Of a stretch of DNA of 39,058 nucleotides, positions 1 to 6,955 are shown piece after piece; position 1 is the stretch's first letter; every line of letters begins with the position of its first letter. Both the position numbers and the translations under genes were made by a program. Origin of the DNA: Clostridia bacterium (lineage in GTDB: Bacteria; Bacillota; Clostridia; Lachnospirales; Lachnospiraceae); the NCBI GenBank assembly GCA_910575245.1, contig CAJTEN010000037.1, positions 1 to 39,058 on the forward strand. Direction: 5' to 3'. The notes below the pieces were generated by a model. That model was not told the origin of the DNA, made no database searches, and saw only the letters and a program-made list of their open reading frames with translations.

Positions 1-47
1 TGTGTGAAAAAATGCAGTTTAATCCAAATGATCTAACAGCGTTAAAG

Positions 48-78
48 CTATAGGACGGTCAGAGACCGTCGCCTATAG
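48..78. repeat. Imperfect inverted repeat upstream of the first blaI-type gene
   Basis: The arms are CTATAGGACGGTC (48-60) and GACCGTCGCCTATAG (64-78), separated by AGA. They pair with a small bulge and would make a stable hairpin in RNA. The sequence after it is AT-rich but has no clean T run, so it could be the weak terminator of a gene lying left of the window or a protein-binding dyad. I cannot tell which. Confidence 0.4.
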
Positions 79-105
79 CATACCTAATTTTAAAATCGTT
101 ACAGA

Positions 106-153
106 TTAAAGTACGATAAAATTTCAATACTATAACTACAATGCTAATTGTAG
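106..153 (+). promoter_or_regulatory. Promoter with BlaI-type dyad operator
   Basis: A -35-like TTAAAG (106-111), a 16-bp spacer and TACTAT (128-133) form a reasonable sigma-A promoter. Directly downstream, over the expected transcription start, is the dyad CTACAATGCTAATTGTAG (136-153), with 7-bp perfect arms around GCTA. It has the TACA...TGTA character of BlaI/MecI operators. It ends 15 bp before the ATG of a BlaI-type repressor gene, so autoregulation is the natural reading. The operator assignment is inferred from sequence and position. Confidence 0.6.
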
Positions 154-168
154 GAGCAGGAGGCAGAT

Positions 169-549
169 ATGACGCTAGCGAGTTTAACAGATTGTGAACA
201 GTTGGTAATGAAGACGGTATGGGATGCCGAAGAAGAGCTCAGCCTCATGGAGATCATGCAGAGGGTGAACGATAAATACCATAAGGACTGGAAGCCGCAG
301 ACGGTATCCACGTTCCTTGCTAGGCTTGTGAGGAAAGGGTACCTGAGGCATTACCGCCAGGGAAGAGTGTTCTTCTACCAGATCCTGATACCGTTAGATG
401 AGTATAAGGGCCAGCTGACGAATGATTACGTGGATTTCTGGAACCACAGCAATGCAGATGAATTCTTATGTGCGCTGGCACAGGGGAGACCGTTACGGCA
501 GGATGAGATCGAAAGGATTCATACACTGATCGATGGACTGGATGAGTAA
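169..549 (+). CDS. BlaI/MecI family transcriptional repressor
   Basis: A 126-aa winged-helix repressor of the BlaI/MecI/CopY family. Residues about 6-75 carry the typical pattern: a first helix with TDCEQLVMKTVWD, a recognition helix region with KPQTVSTFLARLVRKGYL, and a wing RQGRVFFY. The acidic C-terminal part is where family members dimerise and are cut by the partner protease. The start is supported by AGGAGG (158-163) five bases upstream. The gene overlaps the M56 protease gene by 17 bp, the usual blaI-blaR1 arrangement, and lies behind a dyad operator. No beta-lactamase gene is adjacent, so the signal and regulon are unknown. Family assignment is firm; the target genes are not known. 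Confidence 0.93.
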   Translation: MTLASLTDCEQLVMKTVWDAEEELSLMEIMQRVNDKYHKDWKPQTVSTFLARLVRKGYLRHYRQGRVFFYQILIPLDEYKGQLTNDYVDFWNHSNADEFLCALAQGRPLRQDEIERIHTLIDGLDE

Positions 550-1960
550 TCTGTTTGTTGTATTGTTTATAACGAGTATAACGGGGACAATATTTTACGT
601 GATAGGGATGGCTTTCAGTAGGATATGGTTCAGGGATGATGTGAGGCTGCTGCGCATCCAGATGAGGATAGCGCAGTGGGCATTTATCATACCGTTTGTA
701 TATATCATACTGTATGTGCGTGCGCGTGGCGGTGTACTAATAGCTGACGGCAGCATCAATCTGTTCTATACTACATCAGTGATGCAGAGGATATACGCTA
801 TACTGGGCTGTGTGTGGACAGGGCTCTTCTTGGCGCTGTTGGTGTACAAGCTTTATGTCCGTTTCCGCTGGATGTGGGTGTTCCGTGGGAACATTCCGGA
901 GGAGGATGCAGGGACAGAAAAGCTGTTCAGGGAGATCTGTGCACGGCTGGGAGTGGAAGAAGGTAAGGTATCCCTGTATAGAAATGATTCTGTGGAGATG
1001 CCATGTATCACCTACAGCCATGGGTTTGCCGTGGTGCTGCCGCTGAAGTGCTATACGGAGAAGGAGACGGCAGTCATCCTGTATCATGAGCTGTGTCATT
1101 ATCTGAGCGGCGATATCTACCTGAAGACAGCCAGCTGCATAGCGGCTCTGCTGCATGTGCTCAATCCTGTTGCCCATATCATGCTGAGACAGCTTAGCCT
1201 GATATGCGAGGAATGCTGTGACAGGATGGCGTGCGAGAAGGGGGCAGGGATGTTCAGCAGGAAGGAGTACTTCCTGACGATACTCAGTGCGCTGGCGGAG
1301 GAAGACAAGAGGGAGCGGTATAACCTGTTCCTGCTGGCAGACACTATAGGGGATTACGAAAGGAGAGTGCAGAGTATGAGAAAGTATCGTGCAGATGGCG
1401 GCCTTAAGAAAGGGACGGCGGTTTTGCTGACGGCATGTTTTTTGCTGGGGAGCAGCATAACAGCACTGGCAGCGGGGGACGGCATGACGGCGGCTTATGG
1501 AGCAGCGGCGGAGGCAACTGCCGACAGGGTGGAAGAAGATGGAAATGCCGCAGAGAACATGGCTGTTTCTGACACTATGAGTGATGAGGAGATATTAGAG
1601 GAGTTTGCAAGAGCTTATGATCTGGATCCTGAAGATGTGGTTATGATAGGGGAAGAAGACATTGAGACAGTAGGAGATTGTATGTATGTTGACGGAGATA
1701 TTGAGCCGGGCAAGACACTTATGACTTCTGGTTTTAGTAAAGAAGTGGGGGATGTTGTTACAGTTACGACAGTAGGAAGCCCGTCAGACCAGCGTTACCA
1801 GATGGGGATTAAAGATCCGAATGCTCTTATGAGATATGTAGAAGGCACAGGGACTATGGTACATGACTTTGAGATTAAGATAAAGGGCAGGCACTATTTT
1901 TTTGTAACGAATCTGAACAGCAGTTCAAAGCTACATATCAAGGCAACCGTAATGAAATAG
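533..1960 (+). CDS. BlaR1/MecR1-type M56 family membrane metalloprotease sensor
   Basis: A 475-aa integral membrane protein. Hydrophobic segments lie near residues 5-28, 47-62 and 86-105. The zinc protease motif HELCH is at 185-189, followed by the downstream glutamate in CEECCD (about 226-227). A last membrane helix lies at about 294-316. Family members sense a signal outside the cell and then inactivate the BlaI repressor in the cytosol. The tail after the last helix (about 160 residues) is acidic and does not look like the penicillin-binding domain of true BlaR1: I see no SxxK/SxN/KTG set. The ligand is therefore probably not a beta-lactam. Translation is probably coupled to the repressor gene; the ribosome site is weak (AAAGGA, 512-517) and ATG 542 is an alternative start. 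Confidence 0.88.
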   Translation: MDWMSNLFVVLFITSITGTIFYVIGMAFSRIWFRDDVRLLRIQMRIAQWAFIIPFVYIILYVRARGGVLIADGSINLFYTTSVMQRIYAILGCVWTGLFLALLVYKLYVRFRWMWVFRGNIPEEDAGTEKLFREICARLGVEEGKVSLYRNDSVEMPCITYSHGFAVVLPLKCYTEKETAVILYHELCHYLSGDIYLKTASCIAALLHVLNPVAHIMLRQLSLICEECCDRMACEKGAGMFSRKEYFLTILSALAEEDKRERYNLFLLADTIGDYERRVQSMRKYRADGGLKKGTAVLLTACFLLGSSITALAAGDGMTAAYGAAAEATADRVEEDGNAAENMAVSDTMSDEEILEEFARAYDLDPEDVVMIGEEDIETVGDCMYVDGDIEPGKTLMTSGFSKEVGDVVTVTTVGSPSDQRYQMGIKDPNALMRYVEGTGTMVHDFEIKIKGRHYFFVTNLNSSSKLHIKATVMK

Positions 1961-2030
1961 ATATAGGACATATTTCAGAATAGAATAACAGAATCAAGAA
2001 GCGGTCGTGTAAGACTGGAAGATAAAGATA

Positions 2031-2076
2031 AGGGAGTACCTGAGGCTATGGAGTGGCCGATGGGGCTCCCTGTTTT
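2031..2076 (+). terminator. Possible terminator after the first M56 gene
   Basis: AGGGAG (2031-2036) can pair with CTCCCT (2066-2071), followed by GTTTTA. The loop is long (29 nt) and the stem only 6 bp, so this is a weak candidate. Confidence 0.3.
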
Positions 2077-2444
2077 ATGTGTATGAAGAAAAGTGAGTAT
2101 ATTATGTCAATATTATTGTACAATAGAAAAATAGTGTTCACATTGAAGTAATTGCTCTATTTAGCATTTAAATGTGAAAAATTACGTAGATAGATAGAGC
2201 CTCTATATTCCTATAAATTAGCACAAGATAGAATAACATATGTTCTATTATCCTATAACGAGCAAAATTTCGTTATGTTATGTCATTTTGCATCATAAAT
2301 TCTATAATCTGCTATGAAAACTGCCTGTATATGATACTATATGTACGTAAGTTATGTATTTATAATGGAGACAGATAGAGTGATAATACCAGACAATATC
2401 AGAGTCCATAGACCTGGCACAGAACAGTATGGAGCGGCTGGTAT
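2077..2444. other. AT-rich intergenic stretch without a recognisable gene
   Basis: No reading frame with family features is visible. The sequence is AT-rich with short inverted repeats, for example ATAACGA and TCGTTAT flanking GCAAAATT near 2255-2276. It separates the BlaI/M56 pair from the decayed genes to its right and looks like degraded or non-coding DNA. Confidence 0.4.
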
Positions 2445-2732
2445 ATGGCTGTATCCCTCAGGTTGATGAGACGGTGTTATGAAGACTTATACCTTGTAGA
2501 CTTTTACCCTGATATCGAAACTTGTGACAAGACAGTCCGCAAGCTGGTATCTATGTCGGGTGCAGGCCGCGAAATACAGATGAAGCATTTCATGAAGATG
2601 TTTTTTCCAGACCAGTCAATGGCACTTATAGACGGAACATCGATCTTTACGGGAAATTTGTATCCTGCCTTACACAAGAAGATAATCCGGAGCATGTACA
2701 GGACAGGCAGGTGCGTCTTCTGTGCTTTTTGA
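2445..2732 (+). pseudogene. Decayed DDE transposase-like fragment
   Basis: A 95-codon open stretch. Its middle part reads LYLVDFYPDIETCDKTVRKL, then MALIDGTSIFTG. In IS1634/IS4-like transposases a similar 'LYPD...' helix is followed by a hydrophobic strand ending in the first catalytic aspartate (here in LIDGTS). No full-length reading frame continues to either side, the frame is lost after about 2732, and there is no ribosome binding site. I saw no terminal inverted repeats or target duplications. The family assignment is from memory of the motif and is uncertain. Confidence 0.4.
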
Positions 2733-2839
2733 TTCGGGAAGACATGCATCATCGTTTACTGGATGGAGCCAGGAAACATGGCTGGGATTTGCGCCAGTAC
2801 CGCGTTGTCATCAGTTAACAATGCCGCCGCATTGCCTCC

Positions 2840-3130
2840 TTTCTCCACTTTGCCATGACATACAAATATCAGGCACTGTTTTTCACTGTTATTGATGGAA
2901 TTCCTTCAACAAGAAGAAACCACATTTTGGCAGATGTATTTCAGCGGTTGGGATATATGGAACGCAAAGGTAGAGGACTGGCTAAAATTATAAATGCATA
3001 TCAAAATGCATAAAATGACATTCAAACGGGAAGAAATTACCTTAAAACTACCCGAAAAAGAATGATTACTACCCCAAAACTACCCTAAAGAAAGATAATT
3101 ACTACCCTAAAAGAGTTACCCATAAACAGT
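2840..3130 (+). pseudogene. C-terminal remnant of an AlbA_2/Schlafen-type ATP-binding protein
   Basis: The frame ending at the stop 3011-3013 reads IPSTRRNHILADVFQRLGYM, then ERKGRGLAKI. This closely follows the conserved end of the catalytic part of AlbA_2-domain (Schlafen-like, 'divergent AAA', often labelled RecG-like) proteins, where 'RRNP..AD.F.RLGYMER.GSG..KI' is typical. Beyond the stop another frame gives TFKREEITLKLPEKE, matching the following strand. Then come degenerate repeats of ACTACCC(T/C)AAA (about 3045-3105) that would encode TTxK-like repeats as in the tails of such proteins. Stops and frame changes show that the gene is dead. No N-terminal part is present nearby. Confidence 0.6.
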
Positions 3131-3217
3131 CTCATGAGTTCTAATAAAAAAGCGCACAACAACAAAGGAGCACCTGACCCCTTCCGTTGGCTCGCAGTAC
3201 TCCCGGTTCTGTACACT

Positions 3218-3577
3218 TTATTTTGCATGTTCCACAGAATTACGTAATAACAACAGTTTGTAGTAGTCTATCAGAGCCTCCATATTGTGTTGATCCAGTT
3301 CCATGACCGCATTCAGAAGATCACTGGCAGTGAAACCGATAATGAGCGGTTTGTTCAGCGTGTTGATACTTGCTCTGTAGTCTGTTCGCTGCAACAGATA
3401 GTCTGTCGATACATCGAAGAAATCTGCCAGTTTGACCAGTGTTTCATAGTCTGGTGAATGGACGCCTTTTTCATAATTGGATATCGTTGCCACAGTCACG
3501 TTCAGGTAAGTTGCCAGTTCTTTCTGCAAAATGCCCTTTTCTTTGCGCAGCTTTGCAAGTAATTCTCCAAATCTCAT
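3218..3577 (-). CDS. XRE family (Cro/CI-type HTH) transcriptional regulator
   Basis: A 119-aa protein starting MRFGELLAKLRKEKGILQ. It has a classic helix-turn-helix of the HTH_3/XRE type over residues 4-60 (QKELATYLNVTVATISNYEK is the recognition region, then SPDYETLVKLADFFDVSTDY). The C-terminal half is helical with no recognised domain and probably mediates dimerisation. I chose the internal ATG at 3577 because GGAGAG lies about five bases upstream on the minus strand; a longer reading frame extends to 3625 without a ribosome site. It is the only clear minus-strand gene in the window. It stands alone between decayed genes, which fits a leftover from a mobile element. Confidence 0.85.
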   Translation of the reverse strand: MRFGELLAKLRKEKGILQKELATYLNVTVATISNYEKGVHSPDYETLVKLADFFDVSTDYLLQRTDYRASINTLNKPLIIGFTASDLLNAVMELDQHNMEALIDYYKLLLLRNSVEHAK

Positions 3578-3586
3578 AATTCTCTC

Positions 3587-3654
3587 CGGTATACAGTTCG
3601 CATAGAAGCGGCTAAGACACAGCATCTGTATACGTTTGTTTATCTTTTGGTAAA
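3587..3654 (-). promoter_or_regulatory. Promoter of the XRE regulator with two inverted GTATAC sites
   Basis: On the minus strand, TTTACC (3654-3649), a 16-bp spacer and TATACA (3632-3627) make a sigma-A promoter 50 bp before the gene. The motif CGGTATACAG (3587-3596) reappears inverted as CTGTATACG (3626-3634). One copy lies over the -10 box, the other in the leader. Such a layout suggests autoregulation by the XRE protein, which is inference. Confidence 0.5.
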
Positions 3655-3955
3655 GTTATTTGTTTCATTAGATTTTAGGCTAATTTCACGATAAAAGGAA
3701 TGGAAGTAAATAATACAAATAAAAAATGGAATAATATGGATTCATAATAAATGAAACATTAATTACGAAAAATGTAGCATTTATTGACGGAAGGAGAACT
3801 TTGACAGATCAGACTGGTTGGCGCATTTACTGTTCTGACCGTGCCGATGAGTAAAGTTAAATCAGTCCATTGCGAAACAACTAAAGATAGCTGGATACAG
3901 TAACAGTGAAGCTGGAGCCTGATAGATGAAAAAAATAAATAAAAGAATCTCTGTG
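3655..3955. other. Intergenic stretch with no supported gene
   Basis: AT-rich DNA between the XRE promoter and the terminator at 3956. Short in-frame pieces near 3800-3850 vaguely recall the N-terminus of a serine recombinase, but stops follow immediately. I do not call a gene here. Confidence 0.4.
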
Positions 3956-3986
3956 AAAAGCCGCCAGTAATGGCGGCTTTGGTTTT
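3956..3986. terminator. Rho-independent terminator, possibly bidirectional
   Basis: AAAGCCGCCA (3957-3966), a GTAA loop, then TGGCGGCTTT (3971-3980) form a perfect 10-bp hairpin followed by GGTTTT. The left side begins with AAAA, so it can work in both directions. There is no intact gene immediately left of it, which suggests that the gene it served has decayed. Confidence 0.75.
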
Positions 3987-4070
3987 AATCAGACCTTGAA
4001 AACAGATGCGCTAAGGAGTACTATGTAGTATGGTTGAATAATACCCGCACTCCGGAAAGGAATGACAAAC

Positions 4071-4946
4071 ATGATAAAGAAACTGGGAAGAAACGATCAC
4101 TGCTGGTGCGGAAGCGGCAGGAAATACAAGACATGCCATATGGCTTTTGACGAGAAGATTGAACGCTATGCGTTGCAGGGGCATATTGTGCCCGGCCACG
4201 ATATTATCAAGACACCTGAACAGATCGAAGGTATCAGGCAGAGCAGTAAGCTGAATATTGCCATTCTGGATGAGATCGCAAGGCAGATTCACATCGGCAT
4301 GAGCACAGACGAGATTGACAGAATTGTGGTGGACATGACGAAAGAGATGGGCGGGATTGCGGCGCCACTGGGTTATGAAGGATTTAGCAGGAGTGTGTGT
4401 ACTTCCATTAATGAAGTGGTATGTCACGGCATCCCTTGTCCTGAGAGGCTGCTGCAGGACGGCGATATTGTCAACGTGGACGTGTCCACGATCTATAACG
4501 GATATTTTTCAGATTCCTCCCGTATGTTTATGCTGGGAAATGTAGCGCCTGAGACACAGAAGCTGGTGCAGGTGGCAAGAGAATGCATCGATGTGGGCCT
4601 GGAGCAGGTAAAACCATGGAATTTCCTGGGCGACATGGCACAGGCGGTCAACGACCATGCCAGGGCCAACGGCTATTCCATCGTTCGTGAGATTGGCGGC
4701 CACGGGGTCGGGCTGGAGTTTCATGAGGAACCTTTTGTCAGTTATGTGACCAGCAGAGGAACGGAGATGCTTATGGTTCCGGGGATGGTGTTTACGATAG
4801 AGCCGATGGTGAATATGGGCAAAGCCGACATCTATATCGATGATGATGACGGCTGGACAGTCTATACGGAAGACGGCAAGCCTTCGGCGCAATGGGAAGT
4901 GACGGTGGCAGTGACCGAAGACGGGTATGAGGTATTGACTTACTGA
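4071..4946 (+). CDS. map: Methionine aminopeptidase type I with N-terminal SEC-C zinc motif
   Basis: A 291-aa enzyme that removes the initiator methionine from new proteins. Residues 6-23 form a SEC-C motif (C11, C13, C22, H23 in GRNDHCWCGSGRKYKTCH), a small zinc module that may tether the enzyme to the ribosome or to nascent chains. The catalytic pita-bread fold follows with all metal ligands visible: D137, D148, H211 (GGHGVG), E244 (TIEP) and E276 (WEVTV), plus substrate histidine H119 (VCHGIP). I chose ATG 4071 because GGAAAGG (4054-4060) is correctly spaced for it and too close to the ATG at 4062. A terminator-like hairpin follows. The SEC-C extension is characteristic of clostridial MAP proteins that stand outside the ribosomal operon. 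Confidence 0.95.
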   Translation: MIKKLGRNDHCWCGSGRKYKTCHMAFDEKIERYALQGHIVPGHDIIKTPEQIEGIRQSSKLNIAILDEIARQIHIGMSTDEIDRIVVDMTKEMGGIAAPLGYEGFSRSVCTSINEVVCHGIPCPERLLQDGDIVNVDVSTIYNGYFSDSSRMFMLGNVAPETQKLVQVARECIDVGLEQVKPWNFLGDMAQAVNDHARANGYSIVREIGGHGVGLEFHEEPFVSYVTSRGTEMLMVPGMVFTIEPMVNMGKADIYIDDDDGWTVYTEDGKPSAQWEVTVAVTEDGYEVLTY

Positions 4947-4992
4947 ATTAAATAAGACAGAAAGAGCGAACGAAATTTCGTTTGTAAGGGTC

Positions 4993-5036
4993 AAAGTCAG
5001 GATATATCTGCTTTTAAGAGGTGTTCTGACTTTTTT
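4993..5036 (+). terminator. Rho-independent terminator after map
   Basis: AAAGTCAG (4993-5000) pairs with CTGACTTT (5026-5033) across a 25-nt loop, and the second arm runs into TTTTTT. It is placed 46 bp after the map stop codon. The long loop lowers confidence slightly. Confidence 0.65.
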
Positions 5037-5221
5037 ACGTGTAATATTTTGTGCATTATTCCGGTATTGTAAAACAAATAAGATTCTGCTATTGTATCTT
5101 TACAATCTTTGGATTCATCTTAAAGTATACTTTATTCCGTGTATCGTACGGCACGGTTCCTGGGCAGATCGCCGCTGATTTCCAAATTTTGAGACTACAC
5201 TTAAGAGGAAAGGATGTTTTT

Positions 5222-6082
5222 ATGAATGAATTATTGACTAAAATTTCAGATTATCTGAGCGAGAGAAGGAATGATCCTGAAAGACGTGAGAATCGCTTGT
5301 CTGTTGTGATCATTGGGGCAGTGGCGGTTATCGTCATCATTCTGCTTCTGCTGGTATTTTGGGCACATGTGGCGCGGGAACGCAGAGAGAGGGAGGAAGC
5401 TGCAGAAGCGGCGGCAGAGGCAGAGCGGGCCGATTGGGAAGAAGAGCAGCTTGTGGCTGAGACATTCGAAGAAGAGGCGGAGAAATATATGGCGCCAAAC
5501 GACGGGCAGGAGCTGCTCAGACAGGAATATCTGGAGAGTATTCAGTATCTGGAAGAGAAGGTGGAGGAACTGCTCAGTTCCATGACGCAGATAGAGCAGA
5601 ATCTTTCGGAGACGATCATACAGTATAAGGAAGGGGATCAGGAGGTTCTGAAACAAGTTGAGATACTTCATAAAGAAGTTTCAACAATCGTACAGAATCT
5701 GAAAGAGACGGAGACGAAATTGTATGATCTGATCGATATTGTCCAGATCATGGACCAGAAGACTATTCCGATGATCCAGCAGCAAATACTGGAGATCCGT
5801 CAGGATATGAGCAAGGCACAGACGGACATCACGAATCTGTATACGAAGATTGCAGCGCTGGAACAGGAAGATGTGAAGCTTTGGGCAGGAATCGGAGAAG
5901 TGGAGAAGAAACTGAAGAACGCGATGAACCAGAGCATGACAGAGGTCAATAACCAACTGGATGTCCTGCTGAACCAGCTGGGATCGGTAGAGAACAGGCT
6001 GCAGGGGCTGGCTTCGAAGACATTGAAGTACTATTATGATGCGGGAAGCAATACGCTTTATCTTGAGCCCTATTCGGAGTGA
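5222..6082 (+). CDS. Membrane-anchored coiled-coil protein of unknown function
   Basis: A 286-aa protein with no recognised family. A short charged N-terminus is followed by one strong membrane helix (about residues 31-51, VVIIGAVAVIVIILLLLVFW). Then come a very basic/acidic alanine-rich linker and a long heptad-rich region (about 100-260) rich in E, Q, L and I, best read as an extended coiled coil. The end, YYYDAGSNTLYLEPYSE, looks like a short beta element. ATG 5222 is preceded by AGGAAAGGA, while the reading frame extends upstream to 5051 without support. With only one helix, the coiled coil could lie on either side of the membrane. It is followed by two paralogous exported proteins, suggesting a surface-associated assembly. 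That link is inference from position. Confidence 0.7.
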   Translation: MNELLTKISDYLSERRNDPERRENRLSVVIIGAVAVIVIILLLLVFWAHVARERREREEAAEAAAEAERADWEEEQLVAETFEEEAEKYMAPNDGQELLRQEYLESIQYLEEKVEELLSSMTQIEQNLSETIIQYKEGDQEVLKQVEILHKEVSTIVQNLKETETKLYDLIDIVQIMDQKTIPMIQQQILEIRQDMSKAQTDITNLYTKIAALEQEDVKLWAGIGEVEKKLKNAMNQSMTEVNNQLDVLLNQLGSVENRLQGLASKTLKYYYDAGSNTLYLEPYSE

Positions 6083-6235
6083 TGCCATAACGCGAAGGGT
6101 TTCATGACGGTTTATACCGGAACAGTTCGGACAGACTTGGGCATTTCAAGTGTATAGCATATGTTGGACATATTAAAGTGCAGCAGTTGAAAGGGTTCCG
6201 GCTGCTGTGATAACAGAGAGACAGGAGAAAAGAAA

Positions 6236-6955
6236 ATGAGAACAAAGATAACAAAGATGAGGACAAGCGGTCTTCGAGGAAAGAAAACGCAGAAATCTGT
6301 CACAAGGAAAATCAGGATAAACAGGCTGACAGGAAGCTGTACAAGAATAAAAGCCGTGAAGTATATCAGAAAGGCCATCATGCTGTCGGCAGGACTGGGC
6401 TGCGCAGGGATGCTCTTTGCGGGCAGCCAGGCGAAAGCAGCCGAACAGGAGGTACAGCTTCACAGCAGAGGTGTCATTCATTACACAAACGCAGCCGGAC
6501 AGGAAGTTATTCTGGATGCACAGGATCTGCAAGTGCTTTTTCAATATGCCGCTGAGGGCAAAGGGGGATTGTCCCAGGCGCTTGGCGGCGTTGGAACCAG
6601 ACTGCTGAAAGACGGGCAGAACTATCAGTATACAAGAAATCCGGAAGCAGAGGCGTCGGTAGGACGCCTGCAGACGGCAGAGGAACTGCAGAGGGTGGGC
6701 TTCGGTCTGTTGCTGCAGGCACTGTCGGAATCTCAGACTCTTCCGGCCGGATACGAGGAGGACTATACGCTGGCCTGCTCGGACAATATGACGCTGGGAC
6801 GGGCGGCCTGGGCGGACGGCAGTCTGGCACGGGGCAACAACCGGGACCTGATGGAGCATTATATGCGAGGCTGGCTGGAAGGCAGCGGCTGTGCGGATTA
6901 TGAGATGATCTATGATGAGGAAGGCAGGTGGATTGGATATCGTGAGAAAGAATAG
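6236..6955 (+). CDS. Exported protein of unknown function, paralogue of the next gene
   Basis: A 239-aa protein. It has an unusually long basic N-terminus (residues 1-46, rich in K and R), then a hydrophobic segment and a likely signal peptidase site after SQAKA (near 68). The mature part contains SRGVIHYTN, LDAQDLQVLFQY, RNPEAEA, SDNMTLGRAAWADG and GNNRDLMEHYM. These blocks recur in the same order in the protein encoded downstream, so the two are paralogues sharing a module of about 150 residues. I recognise no catalytic motif. The start is supported by AGGAGA six bases upstream. It overlaps the next gene by 14 bp if that gene starts at GTG 6942, so the two are probably translated together. 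Confidence 0.75.
   Translation: MRTKITKMRTSGLRGKKTQKSVTRKIRINRLTGSCTRIKAVKYIRKAIMLSAGLGCAGMLFAGSQAKAAEQEVQLHSRGVIHYTNAAGQEVILDAQDLQVLFQYAAEGKGGLSQALGGVGTRLLKDGQNYQYTRNPEAEASVGRLQTAEELQRVGFGLLLQALSESQTLPAGYEEDYTLACSDNMTLGRAAWADGSLARGNNRDLMEHYMRGWLEGSGCADYEMIYDEEGRWIGYREKE

Noticed and set aside
533..1960. True beta-lactam-sensing BlaR1
   Set aside because: No SxxK, SxN or KTG motifs are seen after the last membrane helix and the tail is too short for a transpeptidase-like sensor.
3045..3105. Short ACTACCC(T/C)AAA direct repeats as an iteron or binding array
   Set aside because: They are better explained as the degenerate coding repeat of the decayed AlbA_2-type protein tail.
3795..3850. Short frame resembling the N-terminus of a serine recombinase (RIYC...ADE)
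   Set aside because: Only about a dozen residues, the match to the usual YCRVSTDE needs gaps, and a stop follows at once. Chance cannot be excluded.
5051..5221. Upstream extension of the coiled-coil protein
   Set aside because: No ribosome site at 5051, the sequence looks like a leader, and ATG 5222 is well preceded by AGGAAAGGA.
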